A stretch of 64,000 bases of DNA from Cheilinus undulatus. Its lineage: Eukaryota; Chordata; Actinopteri; Labriformes; Labridae. Location: positions 35,132,289 to 35,196,288 of the forward strand of contig NC_054869.1 in NCBI RefSeq assembly GCF_018320785.1. Direction: 5' to 3'. The notes under the pieces were generated by a model. That model ran no database searches, was not told the DNA's origin, and saw only the letters and a list, made by a program, of their open reading frames with translations. Positions 11,063 to 23,700 of this stretch are shown here, piece after piece. The first letter of the stretch is position 1. Each line of letters starts with the position of its first letter. The position numbers and the translations under genes were made by a program.

Positions 11063-11466
11063 TTTTTTTTTTTTTTTTTTGGGAGTGTGCTTCGTACTTT
11101 ACTTTGCTTAAAGCCCCATTTGTCAAACTCGAGATCAATCTTCCTCTATTTATCATTTTAAATTCCATAATTTAATATCAATACCTTTTTCTGTTTTATT
11201 TTGAAGGAATTAGACGGTTGTAAAACTGATGAATCCACAGAGTAGCCCAATGTTTTTTTCTTTTTATCAATGAGCAGGTCGCTGATGACGTAGCAGCTGC
11301 ATCAGCGAATCACCAACGTTAAAGAGTGAAAAAATGTGGTGAGTTGTAGCTCTCGCCAGCAGCATGCCTGTGTAACAGTTTACTTTTAGCCTGACGCTGC
11401 GAGCTTAGCTGTCTGCAGCCGTTTGACTTCTCACTTCTTTTCAGCGAGTTGCCACAACAAGTCGAC
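11063..11466 (+). promoter_or_regulatory. nmrk1: nmrk1 promoter and 5' UTR
   Basis: This is the unique sequence between the right end of the Tc1-like element and the nmrk1 ATG. It has a poly(T) tract at 11061-11080 and a CRE-like TGACGTAG at 11286-11293, about 180 bp before the start codon. The last 200 bp are richer in CpG than the flanks. No TATA box is evident, and the transcription start is not resolved. Confidence 0.45.
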
Positions 11467-14400
11467 ATGAAGACTCTGGTTGTAGGAGTTGGTGGGTAAG
11501 TAGACTGGGGTATAAGCTTTTTACTGCTGTGATAACAACCGTGCAAAGAATTCCTTTTATTGTTTTCCCTGGATCACTTTGCCAGTCGGTTGGAGCTCAG
11601 ACAGCAGTTTTCGTGCAAACTTTTAGCATTTTTTTTCAACAGGACAAGTCCGTTTCAGTCCATTCTTTTTTTCTTTTAACGTGTTAGAGAGAAATACGAA
11701 CACTGCATAAAAGATGGGAGCTGCATGCTGGAGCGGGGAAGCTATAAAATCAATACAACATGTGACAACCATGTGCCAGCAAATACTGATAATACTGTTA
11801 TTTTGTAGATCAACTCATGACTCATTATTAGACTTTTGAGAGTCAGAGAAAAGGAAAAAAAGGACACTGCTCTACTCGGACACTATCAAAACACTTGGGC
11901 ACACTTGAAAAGAATTTTCAAAATAAAATAAAGTACAGGAAATACAATAAAGTGTTAGCTAGGGCAAAAATAAGCAAAATGCATTCAATTTGAACGGTTA
12001 ACTTTGTATTCGTAGTTTGTCTAAGTAAAACGATGAGCATTTGAGTAATTGTGAGACTTAATTGGAAATGAAGTGCTGGCATATTGATACCCAATAAACT
12101 TTCTTCAACTTGACTTCCCTTTGCCGTCTTTGTTATTATGGCGTCATGTGTCGAGATAAGGTATCCCTTTGAGAGTGGCATTTCACATCCTCAGCTGTAA
12201 AAGTGTTGACCACACCCTGCATCGACTGTTTGGTGTGGTGGGGTTTGGTCGTCTGTTAGCTGGTTTGCACCCTTAACCACATACACAACGGTGATGTCAC
12301 AGAGTGAAGACAATGAAGACAACATAACAGTGTAAAACAATGAAAACATTACGGCGGCCTTTATTTATTGAGAGCTCATTTGAGGAGTTTTTAACCGGTT
12401 AACTGAAATTTATTCTAACGCCACTATACGACCTAAAAAGGTAAGTAGGACCATCGGCAACCAGAGTTATAATCTAAGAGACGTAATTTTTAATGTATGA
12501 ATCAATCACCACAGGAAATAGTCATACAAAGCTATCATCACATGAGGATTTAATACTTTATTTTTTCTTTAAATTAGGAACAGTTTTTATTCGTGTTCAA
12601 GATAAGGTCAGCAAAAGCACCCAGGAGTGCACTAAAAAGTTTGGCCACCAGAGGTCGGCAAAATGAAGGGCATTAGAAGCTGCTACATTATCACAGCCTT
12701 TTGGCAGCCTGCCTACATACTGAAGTTTTCTCAGTTGAGAACTTTTTTTTTATCCTACTCTATTGAAATAGGCGAGAAATAACGGGAATTAACATAAATG
12801 TAGTTGTGCAGCTTTTAAAGCGAGATGAAATGTTTTTCCTTTAGGATGACCAACGGTGGAAAATCTACTCTTTCCAAGAGTCTACACCAGCAGATACCCA
12901 ACAGCTGCATTATAGCGCAAGACTCCTATTTCAAGGTAGATCCTTAGACCTGCATTTACAAAGTTTCCAAACTTTTGAGCTTGAAGTATTCATAGTAGAT
13001 TCTCTTCTTCCTCTAATTATTTTTTTTTGTTTTGTTTTATTTTTATTTTTATTTTTACCAGGATGACTCTGTGGTACCAATGGACAGCCATGGCTTTAAG
13101 CAATATGACAGTAAGAGCACTTCCTATAGGTGAAATAATAAAGGATTGCATTGCATAGGTTATGATTAAAACTCTTTTTATGTGTTTGCACAGTTGGATA
13201 TTCTCCTTAAAAGCAGCAGACCTGCTTTAAAAAAGCTTTTTGCAAAATGCTAAAAAAATGAAGACCCTCTCTTTGTCCTAACTAAATATTCTGTAGCCAG
13301 ATATCGATATGCATCTAAGTAGACTAGATCACTTTTTGTCAAATAAAATGCTAACTTTGTTCAATTTACAGACTGAAAAATGTTCAAATTGATATAAGAA
13401 GGAAGCAGAAAACTGGAATTTGAAAAGCTGGAACCATCACATCATGTAAAAGTTCTAATCATAATCATATTTAATAGTCAATTGTTAATTAATACTCAGT
13501 AAATTAACTGTTCTAGTAACAAAAATACTTCTCACTACGTTTCATGAAAGTGCTCGATGCTCTTCACATGGACACCATGATGACCGATGTTGACTCGTGG
13601 AGACGAGATCCTGAGTCATTCTTGAGGCAGTGCGGTCTGATACCTGAACAAACAACACCGTCGGAGGAAGAGGAGGTGTTTGTGCTGATTGTGGAGGGCT
13701 TCCTCATTTTCAACCACAGGTAAACTTTTCAGTGAAGTTGCAGCTTGCAAGCTGGTTCAGGCAGACAACTTGAGCTGTGATGATTTCACACTTTACAGAC
13801 ATTATTATCCAGTCACCTCACATAACATGCTACCAATTGGTAGTTTCTGTATTTTAACATGTGAAATAAATCTTAAGGAATGAGGAAGCTCGAGCCAAGA
13901 CTCCAAACATAACATTTTCTGCAGTAATAAAAGTTTTGAACATAACAAAACATGAGTTTTCTGACTGAAACGCATCTGTAGATCACCGTACTTCACAACT
14001 CATGATTATCATTGTTTTAAAGACAAATCTCTTGAAAGTTTTGCTGATATTTCAGGATGAGCTGCAGGTGTGAATGTGTGCAGCTGGATTTTATTACTGA
14101 CTTCTTCTGACTGCCCATGGTAAAATTTTCTGCATCAAGTCGAGAGATGATATTTGAACACAGCAGGTATTATTCAGGAAATTTCACCACATCTGAGTAG
14201 GTGTGGGCGGCATGGTGGTGCAGCTGGGTGGCACTGTTGCAGAAAGAAGGTTCCCTGTTCAAATCTCCATTGGACAAGGCATGTCTCTGAGTTCACATTT
14301 GGTCTCTCTCTGGGTACTCTTCCTTCCTCCGTACACAGTCCAAAGACACACTCGTTAGACTAATTGGTGAACCTAAATACCCTGAGTGGCTGGCGACCAG

Positions 14401-16773
14401 TCAATGCCCTTCCTTTCACCAAACAACAGCTGGGATTGGCTCCAACTCCTTTGCAACCCTGAACAGGATAAGGTAACAGATGGATGGTTGAGTTGATGGG
14501 GTCAGGCTGCCCACAGATATGGGCAGCCCCTGATGTCTTTTAATTGTATCATTTGCACCTGGGATAAGTGGTGTTAGTGCTTGCCTCCTTATCCAACAGG
14601 AAGATCACCAGCATGTATGAAAGACTGATTCTGAAATATCTTTGTGCAGATAGTTCAACAGAACAGGATGAATTCCCAGATTGCATTTCAGCTTTAATTG
14701 TTGAAGTTTTGATACTATAAGTTTATTACATTTATTTACATAATAAATGCATTTGTCTGCTCTGTTTCTAGGCCTCTGAATGAGCTATTTGACAAAAGAT
14801 ACTTCATGGAGATACCTTATGAAATCTGCAAGAAGAGGCGAAGGTGACAGATGTCTGTTTATCCATGTATTTCTCCAGTTTTTCCTATTGTTAATTATAT
14901 ATGTTATAGCATTTATTACTGTCTCAATGGCTTCCTCCTGTGTTGACCTCTGTCTTTGTACAACAGCTCAAGGGTGTACAGGCCTCCCGATCCTCCTGGA
15001 TACTTTGATGGGCACGTGTGGCCAATGTACCTAAAGAACCGTCGTGAGATGGAGGGCATGGTGACGGGGATAGGTAAGCGTCTAGCCAAAGGTGTCGTGT
15101 AATAAATAGTCGCTATACGTTGGGTGTGAGTGGATCTTAGTTAAAACAGTTAGGTGTTAAACCTTTAAACAATGAGGCTACACAGTGCCATGAGAAAAAC
15201 TGTAGATGCTGTGCTAGTCATACATATTAAAATAAAAAACTATGTTTTTTTGTGGTTCTCAGTGTTTCTGGATGGGCTGAAGCCAAAGGAAGAGCTACTG
15301 GCTGCTGTGTGTAAAGATGTTTATCAGGAAATAAAAAGGCTGATGGGTAAGTTTTTTTTTTAAACGTGGATTTTGAGACAATAGTGCACTCCCTTAGCAC
15401 ATTCACAAATAAAGTATTTTAGAATATTCAAAAAACAGAAAGAAAATGACAGAAGACAATGAGACACATGGAAGCTGTAAGGCTATTAGGTTCTCACTGA
15501 CCTATAGATGTGCACACTGATCTGCGAAAAAATAAATGTGTGAATCGGCTATGATATACTTAATCTTCAATGGTTGAAAAGCCTGTAAGTGTTTGCTTAG
15601 TGCTGTAAGACCTGGAAATCCACACAAGTCATCATTTAAAAGTGAGGCGGATATCTTAATTGACTCTCTGTTGACATATGACTTATACAAAACTTGTGAA
15701 TACAAAATGCACCAATGTGCATGGTGAGGGTTTGTTTGCCCTGAGCACAGGTTCATAGACCTGCTGAAGTTAACTTTGGCTGAATGGCCAAGTCCACACT
15801 CATGGACTCATGGACTTTGAGGCACATTCCCGGTAAGTGCATGAGAGTTTAGTGTTATCCCATTGTGAAATCAAGTGTGTTAGGGTTCGGTGTGGACTTC
15901 TCAACAGCAAATTATACAATTTTTATGAGTCAGCATATCTGCAGACATTGCTCTGGGACTTATCCTGAGTCCATTGCAAACTTGGTGATGAACATCAGGG
16001 CCCCTCTCTTTAAATGTAAAGAAGCATGGGCTATATTGAAGCTATGTTTAATAAAGTCTGAAAAAAATGTAATCAAAGTATGCATGCATTTAAGTTGCCA
16101 GTTTATTACTTAGTTATTAGTAGTATGTTTAAAAAGATATTTGTGATTTTTCAACCAAATATTTACAAAGTAATCATATTTATTATTTTTCATGCTGTTC
16201 TTAAACACAAATACTATAATGCAGGAAATAAAAATAAATACAAAAGGCTGGTTTTTCTTTCCCCGTTATTTTAATGGCACATCTTTGATGTTATGAAAGT
16301 CTGTCTTGCTGCTCCACTGTCCTGTCCCTCTAATAAAGGCATAAAAGCCCAGAAAGAAATCTTTAAAAAAGAGTCATTTTGATTCAATCAGCACCCAAAG
16401 GGGGTTAACATACTAAATAGTTCATCACTGTTTTTTTTAAATGCTATGTCATGACACAGTGAGGGAAAAGCATTTAAAAGAGGTGTCACAAACTTCCTAG
16501 CCTGTTACTTTTTACCCCTATAATGTGTAATGCAAGTGTCTTACTAACCGCCCATGTGAAGTCAGATAGGCAACAAATAATGTGACAGTCACATGAAAAG
16601 TAATCTCTTTTGTAGGTTGTGGACATTTCGAATATGAAAGTAGGACTTACCTTTTTTAGAGAGACTGTTTAGTTAGTTAGCCTAGATTGTCTGTTGCCTT
16701 TATACAATTTAAAAGAAAAATTCCAATATGAACTTTTGATTTTTTTATTGTTGATTTTGCAGAGAAGAACTGA
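11467..16773 (+). CDS. nmrk1: Nicotinamide riboside kinase 1, complete, 8 coding exons
   Basis: Coding exons: 11467-11495, 12845-12935, 13062-13110, 13551-13719, 14772-14843, 14967-15073, 15263-15346, 16763-16773. Together they give 612 nt and 203 aa, all phases consistent with GT-AG introns. The enzyme phosphorylates nicotinamide riboside to NMN with ATP, in cytosolic NAD+ salvage. The P-loop spans the exon 1/2 junction (GGMTNGGKST, residues 9-18). Asp36 in IAQDSYFK and Glu105 in LIVEGFL match the conserved catalytic and substrate-binding acids of human NMRK1. The lid and base-binding region is KKRRSSRVYRPPD (133-145), followed by GYFDGHVWPMY (148-158). Length is close to human NMRK1 (199 aa). 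NMRK1 rather than NMRK2 is preferred because of RVYxPPDxPGYFDGHVWPMYLK and the ostf1 neighbour. The exon 3/4 junction gives Met57 where human has Val. The last coding exon supplies only the end of a Glu codon, Lys, Asn and stop. Confidence 0.95.
14205..14495 (+). repeat. Dispersed fish repeat, 'GGCGGCATGGTGGTGCAG' family
   Basis: Starts GGGCGGCATGGTGGTGCAG, contains a tRNA-like GTTCAAATCTCC and ACAGTCCAAAGACACAC, and ends AACAGATGGATGG. A second copy in opposite orientation is at 43763-44116. In nmrk1 intron 4. The class is uncertain; similar sequences are very common in teleosts. Confidence 0.7.
16301..16372 (+). repeat. SINE 3' tail fragment
   Basis: GTCCCTCTAATAAAGGCATAAAAGCCCAGAAA matches, with interruptions, the 3' tail of the 25678-25857 SINE. 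In nmrk1 intron 7. Confidence 0.6.
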
Positions 16774-17450
16774 ATGAGCTGCAGCGGCACCCTCTGAGGA
16801 TGGACTCTGCTGCTCACATGTGTATCAGGAAAGTTAATTTCTGGGACTTAAGTTTGACAGAAAGGACCAAACCAAGTGTTACTTAGGTGTTTTGTGACTT
16901 CACTAATTCATGTAAACAAATTTTAACAGTAAATATTACTGACAGAAACCCAAAGAACTGTAGAAGACATAATGGATGCTGTAGCATTTGAAATAGTCCA
17001 GCTGGAGTCTGGACAGAAAATGTAGAAACACTAACCTCATGTATTTTTTTTTTAAGTAATGGACAGTATTTAAGAGTTAGGAACTGAAATAGATGAAGTT
17101 TTAAAAATATGTAGCTCTGATTTTAACAAAATCTTTTAGCTAACACAAATGTACATATAACATTAAGCTGTGATGTAACTTTGAATAACAAAATACTAAT
17201 GTGTGCATTGTTACCAAAGATTAGACTCTCTCACTCACCTTAGGATATTTTATTAAAAAATGGATATGCATGGAGTGACCTGAGTGAACTTTATTTTTTG
17301 TTTCACATTTTGATCAGTTATGGTTTCACTGCCAAATGTTTCTTTAGTACACATATTCCTACAGAAAGTTTTTAAAAATCCTACTCTTCATCCCGTTGAG
17401 GTCCTCAAAGAATATTTTGATTGGTTAATAAAAATATGTAAGTTTTACTT
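16774..17450 (+). terminator. nmrk1: nmrk1 3' UTR with candidate poly(A) signals
   Basis: After the TGA the sequence is AT-rich and non-coding. ATTAAA at 17252-17257 and AATAAA at 17427-17432 are candidate polyadenylation signals. The second is favoured because a Tc1-family fragment begins about 90 bp further on. A later AATAAA at 18018-18023 is possible but lies beyond that insertion. Confidence 0.4.
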
Positions 17451-17521
17451 CTGTTCAGCATGCTATTAACATGAAATCCAATCAGATGTGTTCTATTTTC
17501 CTTCACCCATCTGTGTTTCTC

Positions 17522-17695
17522 TGATCACTTCATTAGGTACACCTGTTCAGCTGCTCATTAACACAGATATCTGTCAGCCAATCACATGGTGGCAGCCAGT
17601 GCATTCAGGCATGTAGACATGGTCAAGATGCAAAGCATCTGAATGGGGGAAAAAAGGTGATGAAATGACATTGACCATGCCATGGTTGTAAGATA
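17522..17695 (+). repeat. Tc1-like element end fragment (same family as 55742-56683)
   Basis: CACTTCATTAGGTACACCTG, then AGCCAATCACATGG and GGCATGTAGACATGGTCAAG, match the terminal region of the Tc1-like family at 55742-56683. Truncated, with no transposase. It lies just beyond the preferred nmrk1 poly(A) signal. Confidence 0.7.
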
Positions 17696-18770
17696 TTAGG
17701 CTGTTTGTGTTAGTTAGCAATTGAGCGGGGGTTCCCAATTAAGTAATTATTTGTATCTCTCTGTGTTTTTGTCTGTTTCCTCTTCAGGAGAGTAATACCA
17801 ACTAAAGCAGGCAAATTTGATATACTTTGATACTTTGAAACGTGTTTTCGAACGATGCAAACCAAAGCTGCCACATGAGAATTAAAGAGGGAGGGAGCAT
17901 TCTTTCTAAATTTCAAAAATAGATCAGCAAAATGTGTTTCAGTGCTGAAACATTGCCGCAGTGCCACATTTGTGCAACTGAGACCTTGTGAAATACCTTC
18001 CTTGCATGTTTCTGCTAAATAAAGAGAAAATGTTCATTGTGAGTTTCTAGAACTTCTGATTTTGTTGCAATGGTACCAAAAACGATACTGTCAGTTTAAA
18101 ATTCTGGTGTCATATAAACCCTAATCCTGACTCTCATCTTCAAAGCTGCCCATCAACAGAGTCTCAAAGACACTGTTAGTGGACATGGATGCATCAATCA
18201 CATATCCCTCTAAAATCTTCAAATTCCTTGAGAAAATTTTGTCTTCCCTCACTTCCTTTTAACTTCCTTTTTTTGTCCGGGGAAATATGCCCAATTTTTT
18301 TTACAACAATCTTTTCCTAATGTTACTCAATCTGTGAAGAAATCCTTCCTATAGTATCAGAAGTGCAATTTCTTTAGCAATTATTACATCAATAGGATTT
18401 AAGGATATTGTGAAACACGATAGGAAAAGATTCAAGTGTTCATCATTTTGCAAGACATGCAACTGTTAGCATTTCTTCCAGCAACACAAAGCAAAATAGA
18501 CACAGAAAACAGAAACTGTATAGACACATGATCAGAAAAAGTGCCAGTGATTTGGATACATGACTAGTATTAAGAGAGTAAAAAACAATACGTACAGGCT
18601 TAATAAGACAACAATGTTATGGATAGAGAGAATAAAACAGTATAGACTGATATAAAATAACATGCACATACTCTTTACACATGTTATACAGTACAGCTGG
18701 TGTAAAGCATCTGGATCTCAATGTGAAGTGACTGATCTTGATAGCTGATCTAGCTTATTATCCTGTAGAG
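17696..18770. other. nmrk1-ggh intergenic, no recognisable feature
   Basis: AT-rich. The minus-strand open frame at 17710-17967 has no recognised domain. Confidence 0.4.
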
Positions 18771-19716
18771 CAGTGTTCCTCAACTGGCAGCCCGAGGACC
18801 ACATCAGACCCCCCAGAATATGATTTAAATAGGAATAAGTGATGAGGGGAAAAGATGTTGTTTTTTTAGGGTATCTTCTGTTATTAAATACTTAAGCTAT
18901 TAGACCAACCAACCCAAGAAAACATTGATTTTGAAGCTTTTTTTTTTTTTTTTAATCAGGGAGGACTTGACATTTGATCTGTTTTTACAGAAATCCAGCT
19001 GCCAGCCATGATTAATTATGATGCATAATAAACACATACTTATCATTATTGTAGAGTTGTATATTTACAAGACACCAAGCTCAGAATTTCTGAGTTAAGA
19101 AAGTTGTAAATTTATGAGAAAAAAAATCTGATTTTAATTAGTCTTAAAGTTTGAGATTATGATTGAAAGGTCATGAGAACCCAAGCTGAAAGCAGTGGTT
19201 TGATAACCCCAGTTTACAGAAATCTCCCTTTTAATTCCAGATAGTAATGTGTTGATTCTGTGATAAAAGTCTGAAAGGATATTTTTATTGATCATTCCTC
19301 ATTTGATCAGAATCTCAACTTCAGGACTAGTTTAAGGAAAACAACCTCATCTGGTATGATTTTCTGTCACATAACCTGCTATGTTTAACTTTATAATCTC
19401 AAAATTTCTAAGTTTTGAGTCATATAAACTTAGAACTTTTGCAGTAAAACATTTTTTTTCCTCTTAAATGTATAACTTTTTAAATTTGAAAATATCTGTT
19501 TTTTCTTGGAAATGAACAGATCCTCTTTTATTTGCTATAGTGGCCCTGTTACATCATCTTAATAATGGATAGTTTATACATGTATGTTTTAACAAGAGTC
19601 TATCAAGAAAGCGGGCCTATCATGTTGGGTTTTTGTCAATGAAAATTAAAATTTATGTTTGATTTTTTTCAAAGTGGGTCCTGGGGGGGCTTAGTAAAAA
19701 AAGGTTGGAAACACTG
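18771..19716. mobile_element. Possible hAT-like non-autonomous element
   Basis: Left end CAGTGTTCCTCAACTGG and right end GGTTGGAAACACTG form imperfect inverted ends of the CAGTGTTnCCAACC type seen in hAT elements. The putative 8-bp flanks (CTGTAGAG / CAGCACAA) match at only four positions, so the boundaries are tentative. No coding capacity. Confidence 0.4.
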
Positions 19717-19734
19717 CAGCACAAAGCACAAATA

Positions 19735-20340
19735 AACACAAGATACTTCTACCCTTCTAAACAGATAAGCGCTTAGTGCAGAAATCCCAAGTTAAGCCCT
19801 TAAGATGGGTCCCGCAAGTCAACCGTGCAGAATGATGGGCAGCAAAAAGGCAGGACTTCAGCAGGATTGTAAAGTGCATACCTCCCATCACTGGTGTTTT
19901 GTTTGGTTAGTCCCATGACACCACCGGAGGGCTAAACAGTGAGCTTAGGTGTCTCAGAGCCACCCCCCTCCATGCTAGCCCTCACTGCCCACCATGCCAA
20001 AAGGCAAACATGCTTTATCATAATTTGTCTAGCACCTGCAACAGACCCAGGCTCAATACATGCAATCTCCAGGAAGTGACAAGCTGATGCTACCTCCCAA
20101 ACAAAACAACTATTCCTTGTGCCAACATAGCACATGAAAAAGAACAGCTAGGTGAAAACTAGCAGATAGAGAGACAGAGAAACATCTGAAGGGAGAGCTT
20201 AGAGAAAGAGCAGGGGAAGCAGAGCAGGCCCTGTCTGTGGCGAACACAGTTGTGGTCTTATTGTTAAGTCGGTCCTGATAGCAGCAGAGCTGGAGTCCTT
20301 TAAGGTTTGTCTCTTTTTCTCTCAATCAGTGCACTCTGCT
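19735..20340 (-). repeat. Unnamed interspersed repeat, copy A
   Basis: The reverse complement aligns along its length with 35220-35820. Shared blocks include GGCACnAGGAATAGTTGT, GGTAGCATCAGC, TTGGCATnGTGGGC, GGAGGGGGGTnGCTCTG, CAAAACACCAGTGA, TTGCTGCCC and CCCATCTTAAG. The open frames on it are weak and overlapping. Family unknown to me. Confidence 0.7.
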
Positions 20341-20646
20341 ACAAATGCTATAAATAGATTGCATGCTCCATTTCCATACTCAGACCTGTTTGACTGCAGA
20401 GTAAGCTGTTGTCTTAATGTCAGTGTGTACTTAACACCATTGTGACACCCTCCTCTAATCCGGCATTGTTTCCCATCACAGTCAATGATAAAAATTTTAA
20501 CAAAAAGTCCAAGCTGTCAGCAAAATATTTCTGTTAACCTCAGCACTCAACTTGCTTGACCGGCATGCTCAGTAAAGGAATCAACACATGTGAATCTGGA
20601 CATTCCTCACTTCCCTCTCTGACTACACCCTCCTCTAAGGTTGACA
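20341..20646. other. Upstream flank of ggh
   Basis: Single-copy-looking sequence with no recognised regulatory motif beyond the TATA box that follows. Confidence 0.4.
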
Positions 20647-20753
20647 TATATAAGCATGCTGCTGTTTCCTTCACTGACAGACTGCCTCTCACATCCTTTT
20701 AATACCATATAAAGCCTTTCTTTACTACTGATATTAAATACCCACGCTTAAAC
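20647..20753 (+). promoter_or_regulatory. ggh: ggh core promoter (TATA box) and short 5' UTR
   Basis: TATATAA at 20647-20653 is about 100 bp before the ggh ATG, which predicts a start site near 20677 and a 5' UTR of roughly 75 nt. The ATG at 20754 has A at -3. A TATA promoter contrasts with the GC-rich promoters of ostf1 and rnf122 in this window. Inferred by eye only. Confidence 0.5.
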
Positions 20754-23700
20754 ATGCTGAACATAGACTTTTCTTTATATACCATTTTGTTTTTTGCCTG
20801 CTGCTTCTGTTGCAGCAGAGCTATGCCGACTAAAGTCAAACAGGAGGCGGTGAATGACAGACCTGTGATTGGTGAGTGACAATGTAGACTACTGGCTTAC
20901 AAAGTGTATTTTTCATTAAGAACAGAGCTAGAGAAGGTTTCTTGCTCCAGTGCGTACTCTCAGTTGTTGTGTTTTCATTCCTTAGGGGTTTTGACTCAGC
21001 TGGTTTCGGATGAAGTCATGAAACCATTCGGGAGGACCTACATTCCTGCATCTTATGTGAAGTACACCGAGTCTGCAGGCAGCAGAGTGATGCCCATCAG
21101 GTGGGTTGACTCTCCTCATGCAGTTAAAGACCATATCAGTAACTAAGATGAGATCTATGACTGAAGCATTTTCATACTTTATTATTTGTCTAGTTTAATT
21201 TGGCACAATTTATAAGGTAAAAATAATGATAAATGATAAAATAATTATTAAGAAAACACATACAGTAACATCTGACACAAACAAAAAACATAAAATATGA
21301 ATGTATGATATTTATGAATACCTGTGTGTCATAATATGGGTATGCAACCTCTATTACACCTGTATCTACATCAGAGCAATAATAATACAAAAAACGGTAC
21401 TAAACTGAGACAAACGAGAGCATTATCTGGAAATACATCATACTGTATGGCAGCCTCTACATTGAACATTGTGACAATCCTGTGACAAAAAAATAAATAT
21501 CAATAAGAGGGCAGTCAACACTGGCAGTTACAATGTACAGTTCATAGAGTCAACAATTATTATCGTTATTGATGAATCTGGTGCTTCTGTAAAATGCTGT
21601 CAATTTGTATTCTGTAAAGAGCTTATGAAAGTGTCCTACAAATCTGTTGACCCTTTCAGCCAAAGGTCCAAAAATTCAGCATTAGAGATTTCCCCCAAAC
21701 AATACTGACATCAGTATCAGTGCTGATAACAAGGCTGCTCACCTGATACTTTACCCGTTATCATTTTACAGCATCTTCACTTCCGTGTTTGAGCTGGTAA
21801 AGGTGGAGTAATGTGTGCAGTTTGGTGAGATTTTAATGACATACATAGAGCAGACTGCAAATCATGCACTGCTAAATTACTTGACTTGAGAAATTTTATA
21901 AGTCTACAGTCATGTGACAAAAGTCGAGTTGACTGTGATTAGTCATTGATGACACCATGCGTGAATCTTCAGGAAAAGGGAACAGTTTGCAACAACCAAC
22001 AAAATAAATATTTGCTAATAATAATAAATGGACTGCTAACAAAAGGCAGCTTACAAACTTAATTTCTGAGCAAGTGTAAACAGTAACAGTTTAGGTATAT
22101 AATATGAGTACTTAGGAGGCGCTTATAAATGAAATGTATTAATATTTTTGTTATAATATGTACTTTATTTTCATAATATGGTTTATACACTGCCACCGGT
22201 TTTCTGCAGTGGCACATGCGACTCACCTGCAGTCTTCTTGGTGTCCATGTTATAAATGCCTAATGACATGATGAGCGACTTGTTGACTTCAAGCAAAAAG
22301 GGTCATCACAAAGCACCGTAGTCCACTATTGTTGACCAGTAGATGGTTGACCAGTAGACTATGGTTGACCAGTCAATTACGTTTGACCAGTCAGCTATGG
22401 TCTGTTAGTCGACTTTGTTTGACCAGTTGACTATGTTTGACCGGTCGACTGTGTTTGATTAGTTGATTATGGTTGACTAGTTATCTATGGTTAGCTCGAC
22501 TATGTTTAACAGTCTCCTATGGTTAGCTCGACTATGTTTAACAGTCTACTATGGTTAGCACGACTATGTTTAACAGTCTACTATGGTTAGCACGACTATG
22601 TTTAACAGTCTACTATGGTTAGCTCGACTATGTTTAACAGTCTACTATGGTTAGCACGATTATGTTTAACAGTCTACTATGGTTAGCACGACTATGTTTA
22701 ACAGTCTACTATGGTTAGCACGACTATGTTTAACAGTCTACTATGGTTAGCACGACTATGTTTAACAGTCTACTATGGTTAGCACGACTATGTTTAACAG
22801 TCTACTATGGTTAGCACGATTATGTTTAACAGTCTACTATGGTTAGCACGACTATGTTTAACAGTCTACTATGGTTAGCACGATTATGTTTAACAGTCTA
22901 CTATGGTTAGCTCGACTATGTTTAACAGTCTACTATGGTTAGCTCGACTATGTTTAACAGTCTCCTATGGTTAGCTCGACTATGTTTAACAGTCTCCTAT
23001 GGTTAGCTCGACTATGTTTAACAGTCTCCTATGGTTAGCTCGACTATGTTTAACAGTCTACTATGGTTAGCACGACTATGTTTAACAGTCTACTATGGTT
23101 AGCACGACTATGTTTAACAGTCTACTATGGTTAGCTCGACTATGTTTAACAGTCTACTATGGTTAGCACGATTATGTTTAACAGTCTACTATGGTTAGCA
23201 CGACTATGTTTAACAGTCTACTATGGTTAGCACGACTATGTTTAACAGTCTACTATGGTTAGCACGATTATGTTTAACAGTCTACTATGGTTAGCACGAC
23301 TATGTTTAACAGTCTACTATGGTTAGCACGACTATGTTTAACATTCTACTATGGTTAGCACGATTATGTTTAACAGTCTACTATGGTTAGCACGACTATG
23401 TTTAACAGTCTACTATGGTTAGCACGACTATGTTTAACAGTCTACTATGGTTAGCACGACTATGTTTAACAGTCTACTATGGTTAGCACGACTATGTTTA
23501 ACATTCTACTATGGTTAGCACGATTATGTTTAACAGTCTACTATGGTTAGCACGACTATGTTTAACAGTCTACTATGGTTAGCACGACTATGTTTAACAG
23601 TCTACTATGGTTAGCACGACTATGTTTAACTGTCTACTATGGTTAGCACGATTATGTTTAACAGTCTACAATGGTTAGCACGACTATGTTTAACAGTCTA

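Larger units (their letters stand above)
11496..16762 (+). other. nmrk1 introns 1-7: content outside named repeats
   Basis: Intron 1 (11496-12844) holds no recognisable element. Introns 2, 3, 5 and 6 are short and empty of repeats I know. Intron 4 (13720-14771) carries a dispersed fish repeat at about 14205-14495. Intron 7 (15347-16762) carries a SINE tail at about 16301-16372 and otherwise nothing I can name. Confidence 0.6.
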
